A stretch of 44,254 bases of DNA from the NCBI RefSeq assembly GCF_002902385.1, contig NZ_PPQH01000050.1:1-44254 (forward strand), written 5' to 3'. This stretch comes from Staphylococcus intermedius NCTC 11048 (lineage in GTDB: Bacteria > Bacillota > Bacilli > Staphylococcales > Staphylococcaceae). This document shows positions 17,813 to 25,760 of this stretch, piece by piece. The stretch's first letter is position 1. Every line of letters begins with the position of its first letter. A program made the translations under genes and the position numbers. The notes beneath the pieces are model-generated. The model made no database searches and was not told where the DNA came from. It saw only the letters and a program-made list of their open reading frames with translations.

Positions 17813-18115
17813 GGCTGTCACCTCTTTACGCTCGATGCCGTCTCATCGATGTTTAATAAATTTACCTGATTCTATTGCAAAATCTATGAAAAGTCAATGT
17901 TACACGACTGTCCTATATATTGGGGTTAGTGTTTCGGACGCAGTATTTTATACATTGGGTTGAATATTTTGCAATGTTCATTGACGTATGTCGACACATG
18001 TCTCACCGCATGACACCGTCGAAGTGTTGATACAATCATCGTCTATGCACCTATTTTGTTGTGATATACCTTTTGATAAAATGAAATTGACATTGAAAAA
18101 TGGAGTGATTCAACT
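17813..18115. other. Divergent intergenic region
   Basis: This holds the promoters of the divergent hydrolase and sirtuin genes. I see no gene, no strong hairpin and no repeat in it. Confidence 0.5.
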
Positions 18116-18844
18116 ATGGTAAATCCTATTGATCAATTAAAAAATATTATCGACCACTCAACGCGCATCGTCTTTTTCACTGGTGCAGGTGTGTCAGTTG
18201 CAAGTGGTGTCCCAGATTTTCGTTCAATGGGTGGCTTGTTTGATGAAATTTCAAAAGAAGGCTACTCACCGGAATATTTGTTAAGCATCGATTATTTAGA
18301 GGACGACCCTGTTGGTTTTATGCGTTTTTGTCACAAACGTTTACTCTTAGCGGATAAATTACCCAATCCTGTTCACAAATGGATTGCTGAATTGGAGCAA
18401 CGTCAACAAGCATTAGGTGTCATCACGCAAAACATTGACGGCCTTCATAGTGATGCGGGGAGCCAACATGTAGATGAATTACATGGCACACTCAATCGTT
18501 TTTACTGTCCGAATTGTCATCAACAGTACACGAAAAATGACGTAATGACGCGCGAAATGATCCAATGTGAACGCTGTGGCCATGTGATTAGACCAGATAT
18601 CGTCCTTTATGGAGAAATGTTGGACCAAGCGACCTTAACACGCGCCGTACAAAAAATCTCCCAAGCCGATACTTTAATTGTTTTAGGTTCTTCACTCGTC
18701 GTTCAACCTGCAGCTGGACTCGTCTCAAACTTTCAAGGGCAGCACCTCGTCATTATTAATAAAGATGAAACACCCTATGATCACTATGCAGAATTAGTCA
18801 TTCATGAAGATATGGTCACTGTCGTCGAACAACTGACATCATGA
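18116..18844 (+). CDS. Sir2-family NAD-dependent protein deacylase
   Basis: The protein has 242 residues, the usual size of a bacterial sirtuin. NAD-binding motifs are FFTGAGVSVASGVPDFRS (about residues 20-37) and TQNIDGLHSDAG. The catalytic base is His123 in DELHGTL. A zinc ribbon is formed by Cys131/Cys134 and Cys151/Cys154. GSSLVVQPAAGL and IINKDETPYD complete the Rossmann fold. It should remove acetyl or other acyl groups from lysines using NAD. ATG has TGGAGTG 8 bases upstream. It is monocistronic, with no linked macrodomain or lipoylation genes, so it is not the class M sirtuin operon. Confidence 0.93.
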   Translation: MVNPIDQLKNIIDHSTRIVFFTGAGVSVASGVPDFRSMGGLFDEISKEGYSPEYLLSIDYLEDDPVGFMRFCHKRLLLADKLPNPVHKWIAELEQRQQALGVITQNIDGLHSDAGSQHVDELHGTLNRFYCPNCHQQYTKNDVMTREMIQCERCGHVIRPDIVLYGEMLDQATLTRAVQKISQADTLIVLGSSLVVQPAAGLVSNFQGQHLVIINKDETPYDHYAELVIHEDMVTVVEQLTS

Positions 18845-18846
18845 AG

Positions 18847-18875
18847 AAAAGCGGTAGCTCTAAACTACCGCTTTT
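18847..18875. terminator. Terminator after the sirtuin gene
   Basis: The perfect 11-bp stem AAAAGCGGTAG / CTACCGCTTTT is flanked by A-rich and T-rich ends, so it can act for both the sirtuin and the minus-strand protease gene. Confidence 0.85.
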
Positions 18876-18939
18876 TAATGAGATGTTTGACGTGTAAATG
18901 TGATGATGCTTTTTAACTATTGTTATCCAACCTCATCGC

Positions 18940-20304
18940 TTATTTCACCACAGTGACGATACGACTATCGATGTAACCTATCCGCTTTCCTTTTTTGTCA
19001 TATAAAGCGTAGTATTGCTTACCATTCGGATGGTAATAAATTTCTTTCGCGTTGTATTGATGACCCGCTTTAATATGCTTTGTGGACACTTTTTGTTTGA
19101 GTTGAAGGCCTTTCCAAACTGTAATTTTGCCTTTATTGACTTTGATTTGTTGATTGAATTTTTGTGCCGTTGCTTTTTTAATCGGTGCAATCGAATGACC
19201 ATTCGTGTAGCCTATCCACTCACCATTTGTTTTATAAAGGGAATAATATTTCTGGCCATCAGGATGGTTGTAAGCGTATTTCGCAAAGTAGACCTCTCCC
19301 ATCTTGACACTACCAGAACCTTCACCTAATGTAAGTTCTAAATTTGTCCAAATCGGAATTTGCGGATGATTCAATTTCACAAATTTATGATAAGGATGTG
19401 CGACAGGTGTACCCATCCAATGTTTAATGTAATCAATTTTTAAAGCATTGAGTCTGACACCACCATTGTATTCCTCTCCACCGAATGTATGCACACCAAT
19501 CAATTGATTTTTACTATTTCTCACACCACTACCACTTTGACCGTTATAGGTGTCTACATCATAATACAAAATATTGTCAGTTACTTTTTTCAAATGACCC
19601 GTTGATTTATACTGCATTTCTCCAGGTTTATCTCCAGGGAATCCAGATATTTCTATTTTTTCGCCTTCCTTAATTCGAGATGTGATGCCTAATGTCCCTG
19701 TCTTTTTTCCTAATTTAGAATCCAACTTAATCACACCGATGTCATAGTTTTGATCAGTTGAATCAATCCATTGTTTAAACGTCCATATTTTTTTCGATTT
19801 GGCCTTACCTATCGTATATTGGTTCCCTTTTTTACCCGCATAGACCGTCACTTCTTTTGCCCATCCGACGTTATGCGCATAAATGTTATGTGCTGCAGTC
19901 AATACCGTATCTTCACTGATCATCGTCCCTGAACCTGAATACGTTTTCCCATTCGGAAATGTCATATTTAACAGCACCACTTGTTTATAAGGCGACTTTA
20001 AATGATGTGTTACGGGTTGACGTTGATCTTCTCCAAATACTCTTTCAATACCATTTTGATACAAATATTCAATCGGCTTCACTTTGCTTTGGTCTATTTC
20101 TAAAGGACCTGATGATGGCTTTTCTGTTGCTGTGATTGGCAATGTTTCTGGATTCAATTCTATACCTTCTGGATAATATTGGTTTTCGATAATACCATCA
20201 CTCGCAACGACATTTACTTCGGCAAAAACTGTGGATTTACCACTCAACCATACGACGAACATTAAAACAGCGCTCAGTAAAATCACTCTTAATTTGACTT
20301 TCAT
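18940..20304 (-). CDS. Secreted V8-like glutamyl endopeptidase with two C-terminal GW modules
   Basis: The protein has 454 residues. In order: a signal peptide (residues 1-29, ending VFA), a propeptide-like region to about 90, a chymotrypsin-fold protease, then two SH3-like GW modules (about 320-385 and 395-454). The catalytic triad is His139 (TAAHN), Asp188 (NYDIG) and Ser257 (GQSGSG). His272 in GVHTFGG sits where V8-type enzymes read Glu in the substrate, and the SGFPGDKPG stretch is typical of glutamyl endopeptidases. Each GW module contains a YYHPNG- or YNHPDG-like core and an IGY ending, as in the wall-binding repeats of Atl. The protease is probably secreted, matured and held at the cell wall. 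V8 itself and the Spl proteases have no such modules. Substrate is unknown. Confidence 0.85.
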   Translation of the reverse strand: MKVKLRVILLSAVLMFVVWLSGKSTVFAEVNVVASDGIIENQYYPEGIELNPETLPITATEKPSSGPLEIDQSKVKPIEYLYQNGIERVFGEDQRQPVTHHLKSPYKQVVLLNMTFPNGKTYSGSGTMISEDTVLTAAHNIYAHNVGWAKEVTVYAGKKGNQYTIGKAKSKKIWTFKQWIDSTDQNYDIGVIKLDSKLGKKTGTLGITSRIKEGEKIEISGFPGDKPGEMQYKSTGHLKKVTDNILYYDVDTYNGQSGSGVRNSKNQLIGVHTFGGEEYNGGVRLNALKIDYIKHWMGTPVAHPYHKFVKLNHPQIPIWTNLELTLGEGSGSVKMGEVYFAKYAYNHPDGQKYYSLYKTNGEWIGYTNGHSIAPIKKATAQKFNQQIKVNKGKITVWKGLQLKQKVSTKHIKAGHQYNAKEIYYHPNGKQYYALYDKKGKRIGYIDSRIVTVVK

Positions 20305-20802
20305 TTTTAATCCCTCACTCGATGTTATCTATCCATATCATGATTTACTTTTATAAGGCTTTTCATCACTATGCGCTTAGCACGATTAACATGCATGCTA
20401 TCTATGCAATTACATTATAAGCACCTGTACAAATAATATTCAATAACACATTGAAATGTTTATTATTTTATTTTGTGCGTTTTAGTGTTTCAAATTCATC
20501 GCACTTTGTTTAATGTCATCGCACTAAAATGTGTGTAACTTAGAAATATCAAATCGAGAAAATTTTCCTTATCAATTTTTGGCAATAAGAAGAAAAAATA
20601 AAATTAGAAGCGTCTACAAAAGTGAACTCTATGAAAGACGCCAACATGTGGACGACCTTACAGTACAATCCCGTGTTGGCATAATGGAAGTTTCATTAAT
20701 CAAGCGTGTTGTGGTCATCAAACTATGAAGTGAATCCCAAAAGTCAGCCCTAAAAGCTAATTTTTGAGGTGTCGTTCACTATCGACAAATCAAATGTTGT
20801 CT
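20305..20802. other. 498-bp intergenic region with repeat motif
   Basis: This contains the protease promoter region. At 20475-20487 GTGCGTTTTAGTG is mirrored by CACTAAAATGTGT (20522-20534), and between them CATCGCACT is repeated directly (20497 and 20517, period 20). The motif lies 170-230 bases upstream of the protease start. A frame of 65 codons at 20531 has no ribosome binding site or family resemblance and is not called. Confidence 0.5.
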
Positions 20803-21297
20803 CTAATTTGAAGCGATTCCTTTTGTTCCTGGATACTTTTTCATTAATGCATCTGGAATGTGACAATAATCATTCGGATATTTGTCGAGGTGATCTTGAT
20901 GGATGTCTGCACTCGGAATATAATTCGTGAGTGGCTTCACTTCGACAGCGATACGGTCTGCATCAGCTCGATTTTGAATGAATTGTCGTGCTTCAGCTAA
21001 ATGTTCGGGCCGTTCACTATACACGCCCGTCCGATATTTCGGGCCGACATCTTCTCCTTGTTGGTTGATGCTATATGGATCAATAATTTCAAATAAGTAA
21101 CCCATCAATGCTGTAACGTCGACTTGTGACGGGTCAAATGTTGTTTTAACACATTCGACATAGCCATCATACGGGCCGTCTAACGTTTTTGTCGTCCCAT
21201 TTGCACGCCCCGCTTCTGTTGTGATGACGCCGGGTAATGTTTTCACAAAGGCTTGGACACCCCATAAGCATCCGCCTGCAAGAAATATCGTTTCCAT
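20803..21297 (-). CDS. msrA: Peptide-methionine (S)-S-oxide reductase MsrA, GCLWG variant
   Basis: The protein has 164 residues. The catalytic cysteine is Cys10 in GGCLWGVQ; most MsrA enzymes have GCFWG. Further conserved pieces are DGYVECVKTTFDP, the substrate-binding DVGPKYRTGVY and HQDHLDKYPNDYCH near the C-terminus, whose Cys may be the resolving residue. It repairs oxidised methionine in proteins with thioredoxin. AGGAGG lies 7 bases before the ATG. No msrB is adjacent. Other staphylococci carry several MsrA paralogues, so this may be one of a set. Confidence 0.9.
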   Translation of the reverse strand: METIFLAGGCLWGVQAFVKTLPGVITTEAGRANGTTKTLDGPYDGYVECVKTTFDPSQVDVTALMGYLFEIIDPYSINQQGEDVGPKYRTGVYSERPEHLAEARQFIQNRADADRIAVEVKPLTNYIPSADIHQDHLDKYPNDYCHIPDALMKKYPGTKGIASN

Positions 21298-21412
21298 TGA
21301 ATCCCTCCTTATTGTAGTTTTTGCTGTAACTTAACCTAAAAACTGTTCTTGAATGAGAGCGTCGAGAATCATGCCGCATAGCATTTTCTGACCCAATCTT
21401 TATAGCCCAAAA

Positions 21413-21440
21413 AGACTTGGACGTCATATCATCCAAGCCT
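21413..21440 (-). terminator. Terminator of the ArgE/DapE-like gene
   Basis: On the minus strand AGGCTTGGA pairs with TCCAAGTCT (one wobble) across a 10-base loop and is followed by TTTTT. It lies 54 bases after the stop codon. Confidence 0.7.
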
Positions 21441-21494
21441 TTTATCATTTCGAGTCTCACTCGCCGTGATACAAAAATGATGCATCATGTGCGC

Positions 21495-22661
21495 TTAAGC
21501 CTCATGATTCAAATACGTTGTGAACATGTCTTGATATAGCTCAATAAATGTTAAATAGACATCTTTTTCGACATATTCATCGACTTGATGCGCTTGTGAC
21601 ATTCGCCCTGGACCATAAGTCACGAATGAAAAATGTTCGTCTTTATCTTTTAGTAATAATGATGCATCTGTCACACCCGTCGCAGCGATTTTTTTGACTC
21701 TCTCACCAAAGTATTTTTCACTTAAGTTTTGCGCTAAATCGACCCATGCATTTTCACCTGTTGTGACGACGGGCGCACGGTCTCCATAGGGCTGAATCGT
21801 CAACTGTTCATCTTTATTCGTTACACGTTGTTGAATGGACTCAAACAAATCGATAAAACTTTGACTATTGAACTCTGAAACGGTACGCACATTAAACAGT
21901 GCCGTCGCTTTGTCTGGAATAGAGTTCACCTGATCGCCACCGTTAAAAACAGTCGATGCTAACGTCGGTCTACCGATAATGTCATTTTTTTGATCAACGT
22001 GTTGAAATGCTTCATTTAAGTGATAAATAAAGTTGACAACAGGCGTAATGGCATTAATCCCTAATTCTGGCATCGAACTGTGCGCTGATTTGCCTCTAGA
22101 TGTCAGTTCGACGTGCATGGAACCTTTGTGCGCGTAATACATCCCCTCTTGAGAAGGTTCAGCGATGAGTAATGCATCCACATCGTCCATGTAACCTTGT
22201 TGTTGTAATAATGCAGCGCCTTCACTCTCAATTTCTTCTCCCGCAGTCGCTAAAAGGCGAATTGTGCCCTTGTTCAATAATCCTGCTTCTTTAATTTCAA
22301 TCATGCTTATGACCAGTGCTGCGAGGCCTGCTTTCATATCTGCTGTACCTCGTCCGTGTAATCGACCTGCGTCATCCTCTGTTAATTGAAAAGGTTCATA
22401 GTGCCATGTCGCAATATCGCCAACCGTAACCACATCCATATGTCCTGAAACAGCTAGTACAGGTTGACCTGAGCCAATTTCTGCCACTAAATTTGCACGT
22501 GTCTCACTATTTTCTAATTTGATGATTTGCGCGTTAATTTGATACTGCTCAAACAAATCGTGTAAATATTGGGCAACTTTTAGCTCATGATCGTTGACTG
22601 ACTGCATTTCAATAAGGTCACGTAAAATTTGAATGCTTTCATCTTGGCTTAAAACAGGCAT
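21495..22661 (-). CDS. ArgE/DapE family deacylase (M20 metallohydrolase)
   Basis: The protein has 388 residues, a normal length for the ArgE/DapE group of di-zinc enzymes. Metal ligands are visible in SGHMDVV, GRGTADMKAG, TAGEEIESEG and GPGRMSQAHQVDE; the catalytic acid is the first Glu of AGEEIES. It hydrolyses an N-acyl bond of a succinyl- or acetyl-amino acid. Staphylococcal copies are usually annotated as succinyl-diaminopimelate desuccinylase, but no lysine or arginine genes are adjacent, so the substrate is open. I chose ATG 22661, 8 bases after AAGGGGAG, over GTG 22670, which touches that site. Confidence 0.87.
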   Translation of the reverse strand: MPVLSQDESIQILRDLIEMQSVNDHELKVAQYLHDLFEQYQINAQIIKLENSETRANLVAEIGSGQPVLAVSGHMDVVTVGDIATWHYEPFQLTEDDAGRLHGRGTADMKAGLAALVISMIEIKEAGLLNKGTIRLLATAGEEIESEGAALLQQQGYMDDVDALLIAEPSQEGMYYAHKGSMHVELTSRGKSAHSSMPELGINAITPVVNFIYHLNEAFQHVDQKNDIIGRPTLASTVFNGGDQVNSIPDKATALFNVRTVSEFNSQSFIDLFESIQQRVTNKDEQLTIQPYGDRAPVVTTGENAWVDLAQNLSEKYFGERVKKIAATGVTDASLLLKDKDEHFSFVTYGPGRMSQAHQVDEYVEKDVYLTFIELYQDMFTTYLNHEA

Positions 22662-22838
22662 TGCTTTCACTCCCCTTCAAAAATGTGTTAAGTGGATTCG
22701 TGTTGTGCTAAAAATATCCTCAACTTTAACACTTACTAAACAACCTAATTGTCTCAAAAAGAGTATCGAATTACAATTTAGGGCGCTGATCTAACCAAAC
22801 AGAACGTATCTTTTCTTCATTCACATATGAAATTAAAA

Positions 22839-22872
22839 AACACTTCTATGCAAGATGAGGCACAAAAGTGTT
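22839..22872 (-). terminator. Terminator of the ACMSD-like gene
   Basis: On the minus strand AACACTTTTGTGC pairs imperfectly with GCATAGAAGTGTT and is followed by TTTTAATTTC. It starts 17 bases after the stop codon. Confidence 0.7.
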
Positions 22873-22888
22873 TGCTATGTTAATGATT

Positions 22889-23824
22889 TTATCGTCCTAA
22901 CAACGTTTCAGCATTTTTATACATGAATTTTTCTTTTTGTTCATCCGTGATAAGGTCCGTTGTTAAAATTTCGTCTGTTAACTTTTTGACAACTGGCGCA
23001 ATCGTGTATGGTGTGTCTGCGCCATAGACAATGCGATTTTCATCTGCCATTTGAAGGAGCATCGGTAACTGTTGAGGTAACACTTTACCTTCTAAATCAA
23101 AGTACAAATTGTGCATGGTTTCCAAAATATCATCCGGTTGTTCCTCGTATTCAAAAATGGCATTTCCCATATCAATCCGTTGCGCAATCACTGGGAGTAA
23201 TGCACCGCTATGTGGGACAATCCATTTAACGTTAGGAAACTTACTGAATGTTCGGTTTTGATTCATATAGACGATAGCACGCGTCGTATCAAAGAAAAAT
23301 TCCATCAATGGGGTAAAGACTTTTTGTTTGATTGATTCATTGATCGGCTGAGGTTCGTTAGGATGAATGGCAATAACCGCGTGACGTTCATTGAGTTTCT
23401 CAAAAATCGGATCTAAGCTCGGGTCTCCTAAATAGATACCACGCGCATGTGTCGGAAGCGTAAAACCTACCGCACCGTGCACATCTAAAGCTCTATCAAT
23501 CGCTTGAATTGATGCATCCACGAGAGGTATCGGCAGTGACGCAAAAAGCCCAATCTGTTCTGGATATTTTCTCGACAGCTCAGCACCATAAGCATTGACT
23601 TCTTCATTGACTTCAACCATAACGTCATCTGGCACAGCACTATGATGAGGTCCCGCAATAGACAACACCCCATAATCAATCTCCATTTCTTCCATAAATT
23701 TCAAATACGCCTCGATAGAAAATGAAGGCGTCGCAACACCTGCACCCTTCCCATCAAAATACGTATCTAAATAGCGAATAAAACCTGGTGAGAAATAATG
23801 TGAATGTAAATCAATCTTTTTCAT
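22889..23824 (-). CDS. Amidohydrolase 2 family protein (ACMSD-like decarboxylase/hydrolase)
   Basis: The protein has 311 residues and the TIM-barrel architecture of amidohydrolase-2 enzymes. Metal ligands are visible in IDLHSHYFSP (two His), AIHPNEP, IVPHSGALLP and the Asp of VYGADTPY. Relatives decarboxylate or hydrolyse aromatic acids (ACMSD, gamma-resorcylate decarboxylase); the reaction here is not predictable. I chose ATG 23824, with AGAAG 8 bases upstream, over GTG 23833. No pathway partners are adjacent, and the gene stands alone with its own terminator. Confidence 0.85.
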   Translation of the reverse strand: MKKIDLHSHYFSPGFIRYLDTYFDGKGAGVATPSFSIEAYLKFMEEMEIDYGVLSIAGPHHSAVPDDVMVEVNEEVNAYGAELSRKYPEQIGLFASLPIPLVDASIQAIDRALDVHGAVGFTLPTHARGIYLGDPSLDPIFEKLNERHAVIAIHPNEPQPINESIKQKVFTPLMEFFFDTTRAIVYMNQNRTFSKFPNVKWIVPHSGALLPVIAQRIDMGNAIFEYEEQPDDILETMHNLYFDLEGKVLPQQLPMLLQMADENRIVYGADTPYTIAPVVKKLTDEILTTDLITDEQKEKFMYKNAETLLGR

Positions 23825-24229
23825 GAGACACACTTCTTTCTTTTTAATATGTGTTTAATAAAAAATTGTCACTGAGCCAAGGTTTCTGAACAGTCATACC
23901 TTAAAACGTGTCGTGCATCGCTTTATTCACCAAATTGAGAGCGCCGGCAGTCTTCCCTCAATGCAAACAGCCACACTCACCCGGATACAACAACCTTTAA
24001 TATGCATGTCATATCATCATCAATCTCACACACCCCGAACTTTTGATAGCAAGATGTTATTCATTATTAAACGAAATTACTTTTGACAATATTTTTTATT
24101 AACAATGATATGAAATACACTTGATATTATATATTTAAAATTTCACGACCTCAAACAACGATTCTTAGCCTGTTGACAACAATATCATCGCTGACATTAC
24201 AACTTCATCCGTTGATTTTTGTCTCCAAT

Positions 24230-24405
24230 AAAAAATCCCACATCACCCTTAACGCAAAAAACACGAAATTTTGCGTTAAGAAAATGCAGGATTTTGACCA
24301 CTGATTTTGAGAAATGTTGTCATATCAACGTTTCGGACTATTTTAGGTCTTTTTTGAACACTCATGTTACACACGAGCCCTTGTGTTAACTTATCTTAGA
24401 ACTAG
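24230..24405. repeat. Duplicated 3' block, copy 1
   Basis: About 175 bases match copy 2 (26727-26895) along most of their length, including TCATATCAACGTTTCGGACT, CACACGA-CCCTTGTG and ACTTATCTTAGAA. Copy 1 lies directly downstream of the YozG-like gene on the minus strand. Its hairpin is less perfect than that of copy 2. Confidence 0.85.
24248..24280. promoter_or_regulatory. 33-bp palindrome, copy 1
   Basis: CTTAACGCAAAA (24248-24259) and TTTTGCGTTAAG (24269-24280) are perfect 12-bp arms around a 9-base centre. The same geometry recurs at 26744-26776 and at the Fic promoter (28034-28066). Confidence 0.7.
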
Positions 24406-24413
24406 AAATAATA

Positions 24414-24617
24414 TTACGACTCTTCATAAACAATAATATCGCCAGGTTGACATCCTAAATATTTACAAATCGCCTCTAAAGTACTGAAGCGCACAGCCTT
24501 TGCTTTCCCCGTCTTTAAAATGGATAAGTTCGCAATGGTCACGTCGACGGCTTTGGACAATTCAGTAAGCGAGACGTCTTTTTCTTTTAACACTTCATCT
24601 AACTTTATTTTAATCAT
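24414..24617 (-). CDS. XRE/Cro-type transcriptional regulator (YozG-like)
   Basis: The protein has 67 residues and is a single helix-turn-helix domain of the YozG type: LDEVLKEKDVSLTELSKAV, then VTIANLSILKTGKAKAVRF and a C-terminal YLGCQPGDIIVYEES. It follows two DUF2975 membrane proteins with a gap of 9 bases, the same pairing as Bacillus YoaS-YozG. It probably controls its own operon; the 20-bp inverted repeat at 25629-25680 is the obvious candidate operator. The 3' end of a second copy survives at 28207-28294. Confidence 0.9.
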   Translation of the reverse strand: MIKIKLDEVLKEKDVSLTELSKAVDVTIANLSILKTGKAKAVRFSTLEAICKYLGCQPGDIIVYEES

Positions 24618-24626
24618 GATGACTCC

Positions 24627-25109
24627 TTATATCGTCAAATCATTTTCTTCTTTAATCTTTTGAGATTTTCTATAAATCGTAGTAAATGAGAGCAATAATA
24701 AATTAATAACAACAAGTAAAGTTGCAATCAGGTTGTCAATATCTAATACGTTAACGATGGCTTCATCCACATGTAAGAAATCTATCAAAAAATGAAGAGA
24801 CACAAAAATTAAAATACACATCGAAGTATACAACGTTTTATCGTGTATCTTATCTGAAAATCTAAATTTGGTATTTATGTTTACTTTACTAAATATTTGA
24901 TATACGAATATAAAAACAACTAAAGCTAAGATAACTTGTATCACATATACAAGGGCATAAAGCTGATACGATATTGATGCATGCCAAATTCCGTCATCAA
25001 ACAATTGGCTATACTTGAACAAATTTTTTATTGAAAGCAATACAAATAAAATGATTAATACTGCTAAAGTGCATTTTAGAAATTTAATATTCCTTGTCAC
25101 ATTTATCAC
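24627..25109 (-). CDS. DUF2975 membrane protein, paralogue 2 (YoaS-like)
   Basis: The protein has 160 residues with four membrane helices (about 12-30, 48-72, 90-112 and 120-145) and a charged tail ending EENDLTI. It is paralogous to the preceding protein: both share HASISYQLYALVYV-like or HAPLQYQLYALVYT-like segments and the same last seven residues. It lies between the first paralogue (gap 32 bases) and the regulator (gap 9 bases) in one operon. Function of the family is unknown. Confidence 0.85.
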   Translation of the reverse strand: MINVTRNIKFLKCTLAVLIILFVLLSIKNLFKYSQLFDDGIWHASISYQLYALVYVIQVILALVVFIFVYQIFSKVNINTKFRFSDKIHDKTLYTSMCILIFVSLHFLIDFLHVDEAIVNVLDIDNLIATLLVVINLLLLSFTTIYRKSQKIKEENDLTI

Positions 25110-25141
25110 TACCTTTATTTCAATTTGATCTATTTGAATTA

Positions 25142-25615
25142 TTATATCGTCAAATCATTTTCTTCTTTGAGTTTCCGTGACTTCTCATAAATAGTACCAA
25201 AAATGAGCGTCACTGTTCCGAGTACCATTAAAAGTGTATCAGATAAATCTTGCATATTAAGGACTTTCATGTATTTGGGCTCAATTTGAAGTGGATTGGA
25301 TAAAAAGCTGATAGCCGAAAATATCATGATACCGAGAGAAATGTACAAAATTCTCATGTGTGATTGAGCTGAAAACTCAAAATTCTTGTATATATCATTA
25401 ATCAGTATGATGGTTAAGACAAAAACCCCCACAAGTATCAGTAACCGTACAGTATACACTAGCGCATAAAGTTGATATTGTAATGGCGCGTGCCAAATTG
25501 ACGTTTCAAGCAATTGATAATAATGAATTAAGTCTTTAACTCCTCCAACAAGATATAAGATAGACATGATGACAGCTAGTATTTGAATCAGTCTCATATG
25601 TTTTGGTATTTTCAT
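25142..25615 (-). CDS. DUF2975 membrane protein, paralogue 1 (YoaS-like)
   Basis: The protein has 157 residues with four membrane helices (about 8-26, 42-67, 82-105 and 118-140). It ends KEENDLTI like its neighbour, so the two arose by tandem duplication. GAGAGG lies 6 bases before the ATG. It is the first gene of the three-gene operon, whose promoter is embedded in a long inverted repeat. Confidence 0.85.
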   Translation of the reverse strand: MKIPKHMRLIQILAVIMSILYLVGGVKDLIHYYQLLETSIWHAPLQYQLYALVYTVRLLILVGVFVLTIILINDIYKNFEFSAQSHMRILYISLGIMIFSAISFLSNPLQIEPKYMKVLNMQDLSDTLLMVLGTVTLIFGTIYEKSRKLKEENDLTI

Positions 25616-25628
25616 TGAAACCTCTCCT

Positions 25629-25680
25629 TTTATTGATTATCGATAAAATCATACCACCATTTTTATCGATAATCAATAAA
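25629..25680 (-). promoter_or_regulatory. 20-bp perfect inverted repeat over the DUF2975/YozG promoter
   Basis: Arms of 20 bases (25629-25648 and 25661-25680, both with the ATTGATTATCGATAA core) are separated by 12 bases. On the minus strand TTGATT (25676-25671) in one arm and TATGAT (25653-25648) at the edge of the spacer form a promoter with 17-bp spacing. A protein bound to the arms would cover the -35 box and the transcript start. The likely ligand is the YozG-like regulator (inference). Confidence 0.8.
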
Positions 25681-25695
25681 TATTTTAAAAATAGA

Positions 25696-25725
25696 TTCCA
25701 TTTGCATGTAACTATTTAGTATAAT
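25696..25725 (+). promoter_or_regulatory. Promoter of the PhzF-like gene
   Basis: TTCCAT (25696-25701), an 18-bp spacer and TATAAT (25720-25725) lie 36 bases before the TTG start codon. Confidence 0.55.
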
Positions 25726-25760
25726 GGTGTTCAATTTAACATGTGTAGGGAGTGGTTAGC

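Larger units (their letters stand above)
23825..24413. other. 590-bp intergenic region with duplicated block, copy 1
   Basis: The left part (23825-24220) holds no gene or clear structure. The right part (about 24228-24405) is copy 1 of a block that recurs at 26727-26895 and in part at 28110-28200. It contains a 33-bp palindrome (24248-24280) and a GTTACACA / TGTGTTAAC pair just after the regulator stop codon. Confidence 0.6.

Noticed and set aside
18116..18844. Possible membership of the sirtuin in a macrodomain/lipoylation operon
   Set aside because: The gene stands alone with its own terminator and no such partners are adjacent.
20531..20728. A 65-codon plus-strand frame between the protease and msrA
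   Set aside because: There is no ribosome binding site and no recognisable domain, and its start overlaps the repeat motif upstream of the protease; it is probably chance.
22764..22835. A minus-strand fragment ending EEKIRSVWLDQRPKL before the ArgE/DapE-like gene
   Set aside because: It reads like the last codons of a lost gene, but it overlaps the preceding terminator and no family can be named from so few residues.
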